A DNA stretch of 64,000 bases, from NCBI RefSeq assembly GCF_004348345.1, contig NZ_SMJZ01000012.1, positions 1-64,000 of the forward strand. The letters are read 5' to 3'. A program made the position numbers and the translations under genes. The notes below the pieces were generated by a model. The model did no database searches and was not told the origin of the DNA. It worked only from the letters and a program-made list of their open reading frames with translations. This stretch comes from Nonomuraea longispora. Lineage in GTDB: Bacteria > Actinomycetota > Actinomycetes > Streptosporangiales > Streptosporangiaceae. Below are positions 1-10,219 of this stretch, piece by piece. The first letter of the stretch is position 1, and each line of letters starts with the position of its first letter.

Positions 1-473
1 CCCAGGGACCCTCCGGCCGTCCAGGACGCCAGGCCGATCCGGCCGCCCGGCTTGCAGACCCGCAGCAGCTCGGCCGCGGTGCGCTTCTGGTCGGGCGCGA
101 ACATGGCGCCGAAGGCCGAGAGGACGACGTCGAAGTCCGCGTCCGGCAGCGGGATGTCCTCGATGTCCGCCTCCATGAGCCGCGCGGACACCCGCTCGGC
201 CGCCATGCGGCGTTGAGCGTCCTCCAGCATCGTGGCGGAGAAGTCCAGCCCGGTGACCTGGGCGAAGCGTCGCGCGCAGGCGATGGTCGCGTTGCCGCTG
301 CCGCAGGCGGCGTCGAGCACGCGCTCGCCGGGCCGCACGTCGAGGCGCTCGGCCAGGAGTTCGCTGGCGATGGTGGTGGTTCCGGCGACCGAGGTGTAGT
401 CCCCGGCCGACCACGCGGAACGCTGGTAGTGCTTGAGTGACGAGGAACGGGCGGTCGTAGGGGAGATGGGCAC
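1..473 (-). CDS. Class I SAM-dependent methyltransferase (3' part beyond window)
   Basis: I translated this frame by hand because it has no stop inside the window; 157 complete codons are visible. The N-terminal half is a Rossmann-fold methyltransferase: motif I reads VLDAACGSGNATIA, followed by an acidic end of strand 2 (TGLDFS), an ADIEDIPLPD segment and the post-motif LRVCKPGGRIGLASW typical of UbiE/Methyltransf_11 proteins. The GTG start lies one base after the stop of the upstream DUF2461 gene, so the two are probably translationally coupled. It is the last visible gene of the leftward operon that carries mbtH and asnB, so a tailoring methylation in the same pathway is a plausible role. 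The substrate cannot be read from the sequence. Confidence 0.85.
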   Translation of the reverse strand, partial: MPISPTTARSSSLKHYQRSAWSAGDYTSVAGTTTIASELLAERLDVRPGERVLDAACGSGNATIACARRFAQVTGLDFSATMLEDAQRRMAAERVSARLMEADIEDIPLPDADFDVVLSAFGAMFAPDQKRTAAELLRVCKPGGRIGLASWTAGGSL

Positions 474-474
474 G

Positions 475-1110
475 TCAATCCTCCAATGGCGCGAAGCGGC
501 GCAGCCAGCCGCTCAACGGAGCCGCACGCTCCCACGCCCCCGTGATCAGGCCGGCGGCACCGGGGTTGCCCAGCCAGAGCGACGCCGGCCAGCGCCAGGT
601 GGCCGCGAGGCCGGTGCGACGAAGCAGGGCGATGTGGGGATGGCTCTGCGGATGGCCGCGGGGAGCCTTCTTCAACGTCTCCCCCGAGACGGTGAAGCCC
701 TCGGCCTCCAGGGCCGAGATGATCGTCAACAGCCGCGCGCCCGCGGGACCGGCCGCCGCCGCGCGAAAGCGGCTCAGCCAGACGCCGCGGGCGCGGACGA
801 CACCCACGGAGGCGATCAGCTCCCGGGCCGACACCGACAGGTAGTGGTGCGTTCCGTTTCCGGCGAACTGCACGCCGAGGTGGGTGTGGTACGGGTGCCG
901 GCCGTCCGCGAACCGCGCGTCCTTGCGGAGCCGGAAGATATGCGCCTTCCCGTACTTGTGCTCGAGTTCGGCGGCGAGGGTCCTGGTGGGTTCCAGGACC
1001 GCTCGCCGGTACAGGTCGCGACGGGCGTCCAGGTAACCGGGAGAATTGTCTTGTTCCAGGCCGGTGAAGAAAGTGGCGAGTTCCGGGCTCCAGCCGGCGA
1101 ACGCGGTCAC
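475..1110 (-). CDS. DUF2461 (TIGR02453-like) family protein
   Basis: A 211-residue protein that begins FAGWSPELATFFTGLEQDNS and continues with ARRDLYRRAVLEP, the pattern of the DUF2461 family, whose biochemical function is unknown. The frame stays open further upstream, but I place the start at the GTG where the family similarity begins, because an AAGGGGG ribosome site stands about seven bases before it. The 33 codons further upstream overlap the end of mbtH. It sits between mbtH and a methyltransferase gene, separated by 23 and 1 bases. No signal peptide or membrane segment is seen. Its contribution to the pathway is unknown. Confidence 0.7.
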   Translation of the reverse strand: MTAFAGWSPELATFFTGLEQDNSPGYLDARRDLYRRAVLEPTRTLAAELEHKYGKAHIFRLRKDARFADGRHPYHTHLGVQFAGNGTHHYLSVSARELIASVGVVRARGVWLSRFRAAAAGPAGARLLTIISALEAEGFTVSGETLKKAPRGHPQSHPHIALLRRTGLAATWRWPASLWLGNPGAAGLITGAWERAAPLSGWLRRFAPLED

Positions 1111-1133
1111 CTGGATCCCCCTTTCTCGCTGGT

Positions 1134-1328
1134 TCAGATTTCCGCCGGGGCGGTGCGCAGGCTCAGTGGACGCATATCCGTCCACAGCTCCTGGACGCGG
1201 GAGAGACAAACCTCTTTCGTGCCCTCGGCGCCAACGGGATGCCAGCCGCCCGGAATATCTTGGTCGGCGGGCCAGATAGAGTACTGCTCCTCGTGGTTTC
1301 GCACGACCACAAATGACCTCTCCGGCAT
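1134..1328 (-). CDS. mbtH: MbtH-like NRPS chaperone
   Basis: A 64-residue protein with the complete MbtH signature: [12 protein letters not shown] near residue 12, the central GGWHPVG, then the conserved [14 protein letters not shown]. MbtH proteins bind adenylation domains of nonribosomal peptide synthetases and are often needed for their solubility and activity. The start is the ATG preceded by AAGGAG; an in-frame ATG 12 codons upstream lacks such a site. The only adenylation domain in the window is the A-PCP didomain in the divergent operon, so that is its likely partner. A 92-base gap separates it from the upstream asnB-like gene. Confidence 0.95.
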   Translation of the reverse strand: MPERSFVVVRNHEEQYSIWPADQDIPGGWHPVGAEGTKEVCLSRVQELWTDMRPLSLRTAPAEI

Positions 1329-1420
1329 GCGGGACTCCTTAGTGAGTGGGCGCGGTAAATGCATGATGCCATTCTGCGGTGCTGTATGCCATTGACGCCG
1401 TACTGCCAGCGGTACAGCCG

Positions 1421-3256
1421 TCAGGGAAGCCGCACGTCAGGGCGGTAGATATCCAGCCACAGCATGACGTCGAGTACGCGTTCCATGCCGAGCCTGGCCA
1501 GCTTGTCCACCGCCGATGCCTCCTGCCGGGTGGTCGCCTGCAGCCGGCGCCGGTCGGCCAGGGCGAACACCGGATGGTCGGGCCGCCCGAGCAGTTCCCG
1601 GGTCTGCTCCTGCAGCGCTTTGACGTAGGAGGTGGCCTGGGCGGAGGGGTAGGCGCTCTTCACCCGGTCCGCCACGACCGCCGGGAGCCTGTCGCGGACC
1701 GCGCTGCGCAGCAGGCTCTTCTCCCTGCCGTCGTGGTTCTTCATGGACCACGGGGCGTTGTAGACGTACTCCACCAGCCTGTGGTCGCAGAACGGCACCC
1801 GCACCTCCAGCCCCACCGCCATGCTCAGCCGGTCCTTGCGCTCCAGCAGGAAGCGCACGAAGCGGGTCAGGTGCAGGTGGCTCATGACGCGCATGCGATA
1901 TTCCAGGTCGCTCTCGCCGTCCAGCCGGTCCACCCCGCGTACGGCGTCGGCGTAGCAGGCACGCCGGTACTCGTCCAGGTCGAGGGCGGCGCGGACCTCC
2001 GGTTTCAGCCACACGGCGTCCCGGTCGAGCGGGCCCGCGTTGACGGCGATCCAGGGGAACTCGTCCGCCCACCGGATCCGGTCGTCGTGGAACTGGCGGT
2101 AGCCGCCGAAGACCTCGTCGGCCGACTCCCCCGACAGGGCGACCGTGGAGCGCTCGCTGATCGCCTTGAACAGCAGGTACAGGGAGAAGTCCATCTCACC
2201 GAACCCCACAGGCAGGTCGCGGGCCTCGAGCGCCCTGCGGCGCACCTCGGGGTCGGCCAGCGCGGCGTGATCCAGCATGATGTCGCGGTGGTCGGCTCCG
2301 ACGTGGTCGGCCACGGCGCGGACGAACGGCGCGTCGGGTGTGCCGCGCAGGTCGTCGGGCAGGAAGCCGTCTGACTGCCCGACGAAGTCCACGGAGAAGG
2401 TGGGCACGGCCTCGGCGCCGAGGTGCCCAGCGGCCAGGACGGTCAGCGCGCTGGAGTCCAGGCCGCCGGACAGCAGCACGCAGCGGGGGACGTCGGCGAC
2501 CATCTGCCGGCGCACGGTGTCGCCGAGCAGGTCGCCCACGCGGGTGATCGTGGTCTCCAGGTCGTCGGTGTGCGCCCGGGTCTCGAGCCGCCAGTAGACC
2601 CGCTCACGCCGGCCCCGGGCGTCCACGGTGACGACGGTCGCCGGCTCGACCTGCCGCATGCCGTGCCAGACCGCCTGCCGGGGCGTCATGACGAAGGCGA
2701 GCCACTCGCGCAGCCCCTCGGCGTCGACCACGCGCTCCGCCGCCGGGTGCGCCAGGATCGCCTTCGGCTCCGACCCGAACAGCAGGCCGTCCCGCGTGGG
2801 GAGGATGTACAGCGGTTTGACGCCGAGCCGGTCGCGGATCAGCACCAGCCTCTCCTCGCGGGTGTCCCAGATGGCCAGGGCGAACATGCCGTTCAGCCGC
2901 TCGGCCACCCGATCGCCCCAGCGCAGGTAGCCGCGCAGGACGACCTCGGTGTCGCTGGAGGTCCGAAACCGCTCGCCGAGCTTCTCCAGCTCGCCGCGCA
3001 GCTCGGTGAAGTTGTAGACCTCGCCGCTGAAGACCAGGCACACCTCGCCTCCCGGTACGGAGGCGGTCATCGGCTGGGCGCCTCCCTCCAGGTCGATGAC
3101 GGCGAGGCGGCGGTGCCCCAGGGCGGCGTGCGGGGCCGTCCACATGCCTTCCGCGTCGGGTCCGCGGCAGGCCATGGTCCGCGTCATCGCCTCAAGCGTC
3201 GGCCTCTCATGGCTCAGGTCACGCTCGAAGGAGACCCATCCGGTGATTCCACACAT
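1421..3256 (-). CDS. asnB: Asparagine synthase (glutamine-hydrolysing) family protein
   Basis: A 611-residue class II amidotransferase. The mature N-terminus MCGITGW supplies the catalytic Cys2 of the glutaminase domain, and [13 protein letters not shown] follows as in AsnB enzymes. The C-terminal synthetase domain carries the pyrophosphate loop [11 protein letters not shown] and [12 protein letters not shown]. The enzyme would activate a carboxylate with ATP and transfer ammonia from glutamine. In antibiotic clusters AsnB homologues often amidate a pathway intermediate instead of aspartate, so the substrate is uncertain. Four bases separate it from the upstream LLM oxidoreductase gene. It is likely co-expressed with the exporter, the oxidoreductase and mbtH. 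Confidence 0.9.
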   Translation of the reverse strand: MCGITGWVSFERDLSHERPTLEAMTRTMACRGPDAEGMWTAPHAALGHRRLAVIDLEGGAQPMTASVPGGEVCLVFSGEVYNFTELRGELEKLGERFRTSSDTEVVLRGYLRWGDRVAERLNGMFALAIWDTREERLVLIRDRLGVKPLYILPTRDGLLFGSEPKAILAHPAAERVVDAEGLREWLAFVMTPRQAVWHGMRQVEPATVVTVDARGRRERVYWRLETRAHTDDLETTITRVGDLLGDTVRRQMVADVPRCVLLSGGLDSSALTVLAAGHLGAEAVPTFSVDFVGQSDGFLPDDLRGTPDAPFVRAVADHVGADHRDIMLDHAALADPEVRRRALEARDLPVGFGEMDFSLYLLFKAISERSTVALSGESADEVFGGYRQFHDDRIRWADEFPWIAVNAGPLDRDAVWLKPEVRAALDLDEYRRACYADAVRGVDRLDGESDLEYRMRVMSHLHLTRFVRFLLERKDRLSMAVGLEVRVPFCDHRLVEYVYNAPWSMKNHDGREKSLLRSAVRDRLPAVVADRVKSAYPSAQATSYVKALQEQTRELLGRPDHPVFALADRRRLQATTRQEASAVDKLARLGMERVLDVMLWLDIYRPDVRLP

Positions 3257-3260
3257 GCCG

Positions 3261-4346
3261 TTACCTCCCCAGTTCCTGCGGCCACACCGCAGGCAGCACC
3301 TTGTCGACCAGCAGCCGGGCCGCCTCGCCGATGTCGGGGCCCAACGGCGAGCCGAGGTAGAAGTCGTCGAAGCCGAGGGACTGGATGAGCTGCGCCAATG
3401 CTCCCAGCCGCTCGGCGCACGCCTCGGGCGTTCCCGACACGATGAGCCCGTCCAGCAGGTCGTTGGACACGTACTGCGCGGCTTCCGGCAGGGGTTTGCC
3501 GCCGCGCAGCGCCGTGCGCACCATGGCCGCCGACTCCATGTCGAACCCGGCCCGCTCCAGGTCGGGCCAGAGGACCGGGTTGCCGGCGACGATCGCCGCC
3601 TGCCTGCGGGCGAACTCCCTGGCCGCGGCGCCGTCGTTCGACACGCAGCAGTTCAAGCCGTACAGCAGGCGGAACGGCCGGACTTCCCGGGTTCGCCGCG
3701 CCAGCGCCACCACGTCTCGCACGGTCTCGTGATCGCCGGCTTCCAGGGCCGCGTACGACACCGCCGGATAGGTGCTGGTGCAGATCAGCCCGTCCGCGAG
3801 GTCTTCGGCCAGCGCCCTGCTTTTGGGCCCGCCGATGGCCATCAGGATCGGGATCTCCCTGGTCAGGGTGAACGTCAGCTGTGCGATGGCGTCGTCGCGC
3901 CAGCCCAGCCGTTCGCTCAGCAACGGGTAGTCGCGCAACAGCACGATCTCGCCCGCCCACAGCCGCCTGATGAGCCCGATGCACTCGCGCAGCAGGGCGA
4001 GCACGGAACGTTTGGTGAACATGCTCGACACGAGTGAGCCACCGGTCCCGATGCCCATCTGCACCGTATGGCCGGGCGCCACCAGCTCGGCGATGGTGGC
4101 CATCGCGGCGGCGATGTCGATGGGGTTGCGCGACAGTGGGATGGTCACGCCGCTGGCCACGCCCACGTGCCGGCCGGCGGCGATCGCCGACATCAGCACG
4201 TGGGAGTTGCGCGCCAGCATCTGGTCGGGCACCCAGATGGTGCTGAACCCGCTGCTCAGCACCGAGCTGGCGGTCAGGATCTCGTCGGCGGAAACCCACG
4301 GAGCGATCTGGACCCCCGAAGGGCGGATCCCGGAAAGAGTTGTCAT
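3261..4346 (-). CDS. LLM-class flavin (F420 or FMN) dependent oxidoreductase
   Basis: A 361-residue luciferase-like monooxygenase-fold protein. It shows the TIM-barrel pattern of the F420-dependent methylene-tetrahydromethanopterin-reductase group: FSTIWVPDQMLARNS near the N-terminus, GVTIPLSRNPIDIAAAMATI, MGIGTG and a later IPILMAIGGPKSRALAEDLADG. The start is the ATG followed by TTLSGIRPSG; the frame is open upstream but runs antisense-like through the exporter gene. It lies in the leftward operon, 14 bases after the MFS gene and four before asnB. A redox step in the pathway of the MbtH/halogenase region is likely. The sequence does not settle the cofactor; F420 is common in actinomycetes. 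Confidence 0.85.
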   Translation of the reverse strand: MTTLSGIRPSGVQIAPWVSADEILTASSVLSSGFSTIWVPDQMLARNSHVLMSAIAAGRHVGVASGVTIPLSRNPIDIAAAMATIAELVAPGHTVQMGIGTGGSLVSSMFTKRSVLALLRECIGLIRRLWAGEIVLLRDYPLLSERLGWRDDAIAQLTFTLTREIPILMAIGGPKSRALAEDLADGLICTSTYPAVSYAALEAGDHETVRDVVALARRTREVRPFRLLYGLNCCVSNDGAAAREFARRQAAIVAGNPVLWPDLERAGFDMESAAMVRTALRGGKPLPEAAQYVSNDLLDGLIVSGTPEACAERLGALAQLIQSLGFDDFYLGSPLGPDIGEAARLLVDKVLPAVWPQELGR

Positions 4347-4360
4347 GATCGTCCTCTCGG

Positions 4361-5671
4361 TCAGGTGAGCCCGCGCCTCGGTTCCGAGGTGCGGGAGAGG
4401 GTGGCCACGGTCACCACGCCGGCCAGCACCAGGCCGACCGCCACGTAGACCGGCAGTTGCGCCGGACCGCCGCTCAAGGCGTTGACCACCGCGGGGACCA
4501 GGCCCGCCAGGGCGAATCCTCCGTTGATCGACAGGGCCGTCCCCGAGGCGCGGATCGAGGTGGGGAACCGCTCGTTCAGGAAGATGGGCAGCGGCCCGAA
4601 CGCGGCGATGGTCAGCCCGGAGAGCAGCAGCGCCGGCAGCGCCACCATGACGGGGGACGCCACCTCGGCCAGCCACATGTACAGGCAGGGCAGCGCGACC
4701 ATGTTGACCGCGGAGGCGCACAGCAGCACGCGACGCCTGCCGTAGCGCTCGCTGAGATGGCCGCTGAGCGGCGCGAAGACGAAGGCACCGAGGTTGACCC
4801 AGACCAGGATCACACTCACCGTCGCCACGCTCAGCCCGTTGACCACCTGCAGGAAGCTGGGCAGCAGGCCCAGGGTGAGCAGGAAGAAGGTGGCGACGCC
4901 GAAGACCACGGCGATGTTGGCCGCGAGCACCTTCCGGTGCGGTCCCCGGGTGAGCAGCGGAGCCAGCGGGCTCGCCACGCGGTCCGGCTTGGCGCTCCAG
5001 AGCGGGGATTCCTCCACGTACTTCATCACGAGCACGCTGACCAGCACAGGCAGGCCGCCGGCCAGGAACATCACCCGCCAGCCCCACTCGTTGAAGGCTT
5101 CGCCGGGGAAGATCCTGGTCGTGGCGAACAGGGCCAGCGCGGCGAGCAGGCTGCCCAGCGCGGTTCCGCCCCCGCCGACCACCCCGGAGACCAGCCCGCG
5201 CCAGCGAGCCGGCACCGACTCGGTCGCCAGGGTGAGAGTGGATGCGAAGACGCCGCCGACGAACAGGCCCTGGACCAGGCGCAGGAGCAGCAGCAGCAGC
5301 GGGGCGGCGACGCCGATGGCCTGCGCGCCGGGCAGCATTCCCATGAGGGCGGTCACGCAGCCCACCCCGAGCAACGCCACGACCATGGCCCGTTTGCGGC
5401 CGTGCCGGTCGCCGATGACGCCCATCAGCGCGGCGCCGATGGGCCGCATGATCAGCGTCGCGGCCAGCGCGACATAGCTGCCTGCCAGCGCCAACGCGGT
5501 GTTCTCGAGGGGAAAGAACACCGCCGCGATGGCGGGTGCGACGAACACGATCACATAAAGGTCGTACAGGTCAAGGGCAAATCCGATGACGGATGAAACT
5601 GTGGCTCTGAATCCATGCGGTGACCTCGTGGTCGCTTCGGCAAGGACAGCGCTCTCTGCTTTCACCGGCAA
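4361..5671 (-). CDS. MFS transporter (metabolite:H+ symporter-like)
   Basis: A 436-residue membrane protein with about twelve hydrophobic segments. The first helix region contains DLYDLYVIVFVAPAIAAVFFP. The signature GVIGDRHGRKRAMV lies between helices 2 and 3, with a second copy, GHLSERYGRRRVLL, in the C-terminal half. This is the pattern of the MHS subgroup of the major facilitator superfamily (shikimate, proline/betaine and dicarboxylate carriers). It is the first gene of the leftward operon, immediately downstream of the shared promoter region. It could export the product or import a precursor; export is the usual role beside biosynthetic genes. Confidence 0.85.
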   Translation of the reverse strand: MPVKAESAVLAEATTRSPHGFRATVSSVIGFALDLYDLYVIVFVAPAIAAVFFPLENTALALAGSYVALAATLIMRPIGAALMGVIGDRHGRKRAMVVALLGVGCVTALMGMLPGAQAIGVAAPLLLLLLRLVQGLFVGGVFASTLTLATESVPARWRGLVSGVVGGGGTALGSLLAALALFATTRIFPGEAFNEWGWRVMFLAGGLPVLVSVLVMKYVEESPLWSAKPDRVASPLAPLLTRGPHRKVLAANIAVVFGVATFFLLTLGLLPSFLQVVNGLSVATVSVILVWVNLGAFVFAPLSGHLSERYGRRRVLLCASAVNMVALPCLYMWLAEVASPVMVALPALLLSGLTIAAFGPLPIFLNERFPTSIRASGTALSINGGFALAGLVPAVVNALSGGPAQLPVYVAVGLVLAGVVTVATLSRTSEPRRGLT

Positions 5672-5838
5672 TCTCCTTTCACGTCCGGGACGCTAACCAT
5701 CGTGCGTGCCGGGTCGGTGGGTTGACAAATATCGGAAGTCGGCCGACCTTAGTCGGAAGTGAGCGCAGGATTTGCGCCTAATCACATGCCCGCTGTTTAT
5801 CTCGCGCTATTGGCATGCTCAAAAGGAAGTGGTCCCTG
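5672..5838 (+). promoter_or_regulatory. Divergent promoter region with paired TCGGAAGT repeats
   Basis: This region separates the leftward exporter operon from the rightward P450/halogenase operon. It holds two direct copies of TCGGAAGT (5732-5739 and 5753-5760), 21 bases apart, about two helical turns. Between them is the perfect 10-base palindrome GTCGGCCGAC (5738-5747). A TTGACA hexamer at 5722 could serve as a -35 box for the rightward operon, though no convincing -10 box follows at the usual distance. The arrangement suggests an operator for a pathway regulator. The LmbU-family protein and the response regulator encoded in the window are both candidates. Confidence 0.45.
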
Positions 5839-7116
5839 ATGACGGTCAGCGCCGACATCCGATCCCAGAAGGTGCGGGTCGACATGTTCGGGAAGGATTT
5901 CCTGAACAACCCCTATCCCGACTACGTCCGGCTCAGGGAGGAGGAGCCTGTTCATTGGGACAACCGGCTGAACGGATGGGTGATCACCCGGCACAGCGAT
6001 GTGTACGCCGCCCACCTGGACCCCGAGACGTTCTCCTCCCACCGCCTGGGCGCGATGGTCTCCAACAAGGTCGGCCCCACCTCCTCGGACGAGATGAAGA
6101 GGTTCATGGACCTCGCGCCGGAGTGGATGCTCTTCCGCGATCCGCCCGACCACACCCGCATCCGCAGGCTGTTGAACCGCGAGTTCCGCGCGCGGGACAT
6201 GCGCGCGCTGCGCCCCGCGATCGAGGAGATCGCCACGGAGGTCATCCGGCGGGCGGCCGGCAAGGGTGAGTTCGACCTCGTCAAGGACTTCGCGTATCAG
6301 CTTCCCGGACGGGTGCTGGCGACGATGTACGGACTGCCGTCCGCCGAGGGCACCCGCCTGACCGACTGGTGGTACGAGATCCGGCACATGCAGCGGGTCT
6401 TCCTCGGAGCCGACCCCACCCAGGTGGCGCCGTCCGGCAGCCCGACCGCCGAGGCGTTCAGCCAGATGACGCCCTACCTGGCCGAGCTCATCGGGGACAG
6501 GCGAAGCCGGCCCAAGGACGACCTGGTCACCAGGGTGATCGCCATCGCCGAGCGGGGCGAGGAGGAGGCGCTGGGGCTCAGCGAGCAGGAGATGTTCGCG
6601 CACCTGCTGCTGTTGCCGCTGGCGTCCTTCGGCACCACGATGGACCTGATCGGCAACGGGGTCCTCGGCCTGCTCGGCCAGCGTGACCAGTGGGACCTGC
6701 TGAAGGACGAGCCCGAGCTGATCCCCTCCGCGGTGGAGGAGGTGCTGCGTTACGACGCCTCCGTGCAGCTCACGCACCGCCTGGTGACCCGTGACATCGA
6801 GGTGGCCGGACAGCCGATCGCCGGCGGAGAGCTGGTCTACCTCGTCCGCGGCGCGGCCAACCGCGACCCCGAGCGGTGGCCGGCCCCCGACCGGATCGAC
6901 GTGCGGCGCCACGACTCGGGACACGTCGGGTTCGGGGTCGGCATCCACCGCTGCCTCGGCGCCGGGCTGGCGCAGGTGATCACGGCCGCGGCGCTCAAGG
7001 TGCTGACCCAGTGCGTGCCCGGCCTGTCACCCGTGCCCGACCGGCCGCATCGGTGGAAGGCGGACACCCCGCAGTTCCGTGGCCTGGCCGAATTTCCCGT
7101 ACGGGGGGAGCGGTAG
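5839..7116 (+). CDS. Cytochrome P450 (first of two in the operon)
   Basis: A 425-residue bacterial class I P450. The haem-binding loop is FGVGIHRCLG with the cysteine thiolate at about residue 372, and the ExxR motif is EEVLRYD. The oxygen-activating I-helix reads LASFGTTMD: the usual A-G-x-E/D-T-T has lost its acidic residue (Gly in its place), which may mark altered proton delivery. DPPDHTRIRRLLNREF is the conserved C-helix region. I chose the second ATG (MTVSADIRS) because AAGGAAG lies about nine bases upstream. It heads the seven-gene operon and ends two bases before the aldehyde dehydrogenase. Candidate roles are aryl or indole oxidation; the second P450 is the better candidate for carrier-bound hydroxylation. 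Confidence 0.92.
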   Translation: MTVSADIRSQKVRVDMFGKDFLNNPYPDYVRLREEEPVHWDNRLNGWVITRHSDVYAAHLDPETFSSHRLGAMVSNKVGPTSSDEMKRFMDLAPEWMLFRDPPDHTRIRRLLNREFRARDMRALRPAIEEIATEVIRRAAGKGEFDLVKDFAYQLPGRVLATMYGLPSAEGTRLTDWWYEIRHMQRVFLGADPTQVAPSGSPTAEAFSQMTPYLAELIGDRRSRPKDDLVTRVIAIAERGEEEALGLSEQEMFAHLLLLPLASFGTTMDLIGNGVLGLLGQRDQWDLLKDEPELIPSAVEEVLRYDASVQLTHRLVTRDIEVAGQPIAGGELVYLVRGAANRDPERWPAPDRIDVRRHDSGHVGFGVGIHRCLGAGLAQVITAAALKVLTQCVPGLSPVPDRPHRWKADTPQFRGLAEFPVRGER

Positions 7117-7118
7117 CC

Positions 7119-8597
7119 ATGGGGCGGTCCGCGCAGGTCTTTCAGTCACAGTGGATCGACGGGGATTGGCGGCGATCCGACGCGACCGACGGCATCGACG
7201 TGATCGACCCGAGCGACGAGAGCCTGCTGGCCATCGTTCCCGCGGGCACGCTGGTGGACGCGCGCCGGGCCGCCCAGGGAGCACGGGCGGCCCAGCCCCG
7301 ATGGGCGGCGACCCAGCTGAAGGAGCGGATCGCGTTCGTCGAGCGGCTCGCCCGCAGGCTCTCCGAGCGGGCGGACGAGCTGGCCGAGGTCATCATCTCG
7401 GAGGTCGGCGCGCCCGCGACGGTGGCGCGGCAGGCGCAGGTCGGTCTCGCCGTCACGATGACGGCCTCCTTCGCGGATCTGGCGGCCGGATTCGCCTTCG
7501 AGCGGCGGGCGGGAAACTCGCTCGTGCTGCGCGAGCCCGCGGGAGTGGTCGCGGCCATCACCCCGTGGAACGTGCCGCTGCTGCTCACGTTGCAGAAGGT
7601 GGTCCCCGCGCTGCTGGCCGGCTGCACCGTCGTCCACAAGCCCAGCGAGCTGACGCCCCTGCACGCCTATCTGCTCGCCGAGATCACCGCCGAGTGCGGT
7701 CTGCCGCCGGGCGTCTTCAACGTCGTGGTGGGCACCGGCGAGGGCGCCGGGGCCGACCTCGTGCGCAGTCCGGACGTGGACATGGTCTCGCTGACCGGCT
7801 CGGTCCGGGCGGGCCGTCACGTCGCCACGATGGCGGCCAACCGGGTCAAGCGCGTCCATCTGGAGCTGGGCGGCAAGAACGCCAGCGTCTTGCTGGACGA
7901 CGCCGACCTGCGGCAGGGAGTGGCCGCCACCGTGGACCAGATGTGCTTCAACTCGGGGCAGGCGTGCCTGCAGTGGAGCAGGCTGCTGGTGCCCGCCGAC
8001 CGGCATGACGAGGCGGCGGAACTGGCGGCCGGTCTGGTCGGCCGGTACCGCGTGGGTGAGCCGCGCGACCCGCGCACCGACCTCGGTCCGCTCATCACCG
8101 ACCAGGCGCGCGAGCGCGTGCGCGAATACATCAGGGCCGGAGTGGCAGAGGGCGCCCGGCTGCTCGCCGGAGGCGAGGATCCGCCGGAGGGGTACGGGCG
8201 CGGGTACTACGTCCGTCCCACCGTGTTCTCCCATGTGCGGGACACCATGACCATCGCCAAGGAGGAGATCTTCGGCCCGGTGCTGTCGGTCATGCCGTAC
8301 CGGGACGAGGAAGAGGCCGTCCGGATCGCCAACAACACCCCGTACGGCCTGCACGGCGCCGTGTGGTCCGCCGACACCGGCAGGGCGCAGGACTTCGCCA
8401 GGCGGATGCGGGTCGGCCAGGTGGACATCAACGGCGGGCCGTTCAACGTCCTGGCGCCCTTCGGCGGAGTCAAGCAGTCGGGCATCGGCCGTGAATGCGG
8501 CGTGGAGGGGCTGGAGGAGTTCTGCGAGACCAAGTCGCTCCAGCTCCCGGTGGAAGTGGCGGAGCCGGTCGGGCCACGGCTGCGCGCACACGCATAG
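7119..8597 (+). CDS. NAD(P)-dependent aldehyde dehydrogenase
   Basis: A 492-residue member of the aldehyde dehydrogenase superfamily. Visible landmarks are [39 protein letters not shown], the catalytic glutamate segment [12 protein letters not shown], and [12 protein letters not shown] with the nucleophilic cysteine at about residue 283. [13 protein letters not shown] and [13 protein letters not shown] close the fold. It starts two bases after the first P450 and precedes the halogenase by 23 bases. If carrier-bound tryptophan is beta-hydroxylated and cleaved by a retro-aldol step, an indole-3-carbaldehyde would arise, and this enzyme could oxidise it to the acid. That role is inferred from the neighbours only. 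Confidence 0.92.
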   Translation: MGRSAQVFQSQWIDGDWRRSDATDGIDVIDPSDESLLAIVPAGTLVDARRAAQGARAAQPRWAATQLKERIAFVERLARRLSERADELAEVIISEVGAPATVARQAQVGLAVTMTASFADLAAGFAFERRAGNSLVLREPAGVVAAITPWNVPLLLTLQKVVPALLAGCTVVHKPSELTPLHAYLLAEITAECGLPPGVFNVVVGTGEGAGADLVRSPDVDMVSLTGSVRAGRHVATMAANRVKRVHLELGGKNASVLLDDADLRQGVAATVDQMCFNSGQACLQWSRLLVPADRHDEAAELAAGLVGRYRVGEPRDPRTDLGPLITDQARERVREYIRAGVAEGARLLAGGEDPPEGYGRGYYVRPTVFSHVRDTMTIAKEEIFGPVLSVMPYRDEEEAVRIANNTPYGLHGAVWSADTGRAQDFARRMRVGQVDINGGPFNVLAPFGGVKQSGIGRECGVEGLEEFCETKSLQLPVEVAEPVGPRLRAHA

Positions 8598-8620
8598 ACC
8601 GATCCAGAAGGAGTTACCAC

Positions 8621-10219
8621 ATGTCCCACGACAACCGCGTGCGCAACATTGTCATTCTCGGCGGCGGCACGGCCGGCTGGATGACCGCATCCTACCTGAG
8701 TAAGGCATTGCAGCGGACGGTGAAGATCACTGTCCTGGAGGCGCCGACCATCCCGCGCATCGGCGTGGGCGAGGCCACCGTGCCCAATCTGCAGCGTGCC
8801 TTCTTCGACTACCTGGGGATCCCTGAAGACGAGTGGATGCGGGAGTGCAACGCCAGCTTCAAGGTGGCGGTCAAGTTCATCAACTGGCGCACCCCGGGGC
8901 CCAGCTCGCCGACACCCCAGCCACTGGGCGGGCGTACCGACCAGTTCTTCCACCCCTTCGGCCTGCTTCCGTCCGCCGACCAGATCCCGTTGTCGCACTA
9001 CTGGGTGGCCAAGACGCTGAAGGGCGAGACCGACGAGCCGTTCGACTACGCGTGCTTCAAAGAGACGGCGATCATGGACGCCAACCGGGCGCCGCGAGCG
9101 CTCGACGGCACCCCGGCGACCTATTACGCCTGGCATTTCGACGCCCAGAAGGTCGCGAACTTCCTGCGCACGTTCGCGGTGGAGAAGCAGGGCGCCGAGC
9201 ACGTCGAGGATCAGATGACCGAGGTGCTGCGGGATGAGCGCGGGTTCATCACCGCGCTGCGCACCGCCGGCGGGCGGCTGCTGGAGGGCGACCTGTTCAT
9301 CGACTGCTCCGGCTTCCGCGGCCTGCTGATCAACCAGGCGATGGAAGAGCCGTTCATCGACATGAACGACCACCTGCTGTGCGACAGCGCGGTGGCCACC
9401 GCGGTCCCGCACGACGACGCCGAACACGGCGTGGAGCCCTACACCTCCGCCATCGCGATGTCGTCGGGGTGGACGTGGCGGATCCCGATGCTCGGCCGCT
9501 TCGGCACCGGGTACGTGTACTCCAGCCAGTTCGCCACGAAGGATGAGGCGGCCGAGGAGCTCTGCCGGCTGTGGGGCCTGGACCCGGAGAACGCCCCGCT
9601 GAACCACATCCGCTTCCGGGTGGGCCGCAACCGGCGCGCCTGGGTGCGTAACTGCGTGAGCATCGGGCTGGCCTCGTGCTTCCTGGAGCCGCTGGAGTCC
9701 ACCGGGATCTACTTCGTCTACGCGGCCATCCACCAGCTGGCCAAGCACTTCCCCGACCGTACGTTCGACCCTGTGCTGATCGACAGCTTCAATCGCGAGA
9801 TCGAGGAGATGTTCGACGACACCAGGGACTTCATCCAGGCGCACTTCTCCCTGTCGCCGCGCACGGACACGCCGTTCTGGCGGGCGAACAAGGAACTGGA
9901 GCTGGCAGACGGGATCAAGCAGAAGATCGCCATGTACAAGGCGGGTCTTCCGATCAACCTGCCGATCACCGACGAGCGTGGCTACTACGGCAACTTCGAG
10001 GCCGAGTTCCGTAACTTCTGGACCAACGGCAGCTACTACTGCGTCTTCTCCGGCATGGGCCTGCGGCCCGACAAGCCGCTGCCTTCGCTGACGTACAAGC
10101 CCGAGGCCATCGAGGCCGCCGAGACGCTCTTCGCCAACGTCAAGCGCCACCAGAAGGAGCTCGCAACCTCGCTGCCCAGCAACTACGAGTTCCTGCGGCA
10201 CCTGCACGGGGACAGCTGA
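8621..10219 (+). CDS. FAD-dependent tryptophan 7-halogenase, RebH/PrnA type
   Basis: A 532-residue flavin-dependent halogenase. It has the FAD site [13 protein letters not shown], the halogenase motif GWTWRIP and the active-site lysine in NASFK at residue 81, equivalent to RebH Lys79. The catalytic glutamate is in PLESTG at residue 359, equivalent to RebH Glu357. Long stretches such as [13 protein letters not shown] and [10 protein letters not shown] match RebH closely from memory, so regioselective 7-chlorination of free tryptophan is the best guess; 5- and 6-halogenases are less similar. The enzyme uses FADH2, oxygen and chloride. The reductase that supplies FADH2 is encoded next, with a one-base overlap. 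AAGGAG precedes the start by about eight bases. Confidence 0.95.
   Translation: MSHDNRVRNIVILGGGTAGWMTASYLSKALQRTVKITVLEAPTIPRIGVGEATVPNLQRAFFDYLGIPEDEWMRECNASFKVAVKFINWRTPGPSSPTPQPLGGRTDQFFHPFGLLPSADQIPLSHYWVAKTLKGETDEPFDYACFKETAIMDANRAPRALDGTPATYYAWHFDAQKVANFLRTFAVEKQGAEHVEDQMTEVLRDERGFITALRTAGGRLLEGDLFIDCSGFRGLLINQAMEEPFIDMNDHLLCDSAVATAVPHDDAEHGVEPYTSAIAMSSGWTWRIPMLGRFGTGYVYSSQFATKDEAAEELCRLWGLDPENAPLNHIRFRVGRNRRAWVRNCVSIGLASCFLEPLESTGIYFVYAAIHQLAKHFPDRTFDPVLIDSFNREIEEMFDDTRDFIQAHFSLSPRTDTPFWRANKELELADGIKQKIAMYKAGLPINLPITDERGYYGNFEAEFRNFWTNGSYYCVFSGMGLRPDKPLPSLTYKPEAIEAAETLFANVKRHQKELATSLPSNYEFLRHLHGDS

Noticed and set aside
1440..2590. Long open frames on both strands across the asnB-like gene
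   Set aside because: They are antisense or shifted frames with arginine-, proline- and alanine-rich products and no ribosome sites; the AsnB frame has complete motifs.
8621..10219. Halogenase as a peptide-tryptophan chlorinase of a lanthipeptide cluster
   Set aside because: The sequence is much closer to RebH-type free-tryptophan halogenases, and no lanthipeptide synthetase genes are in the window.
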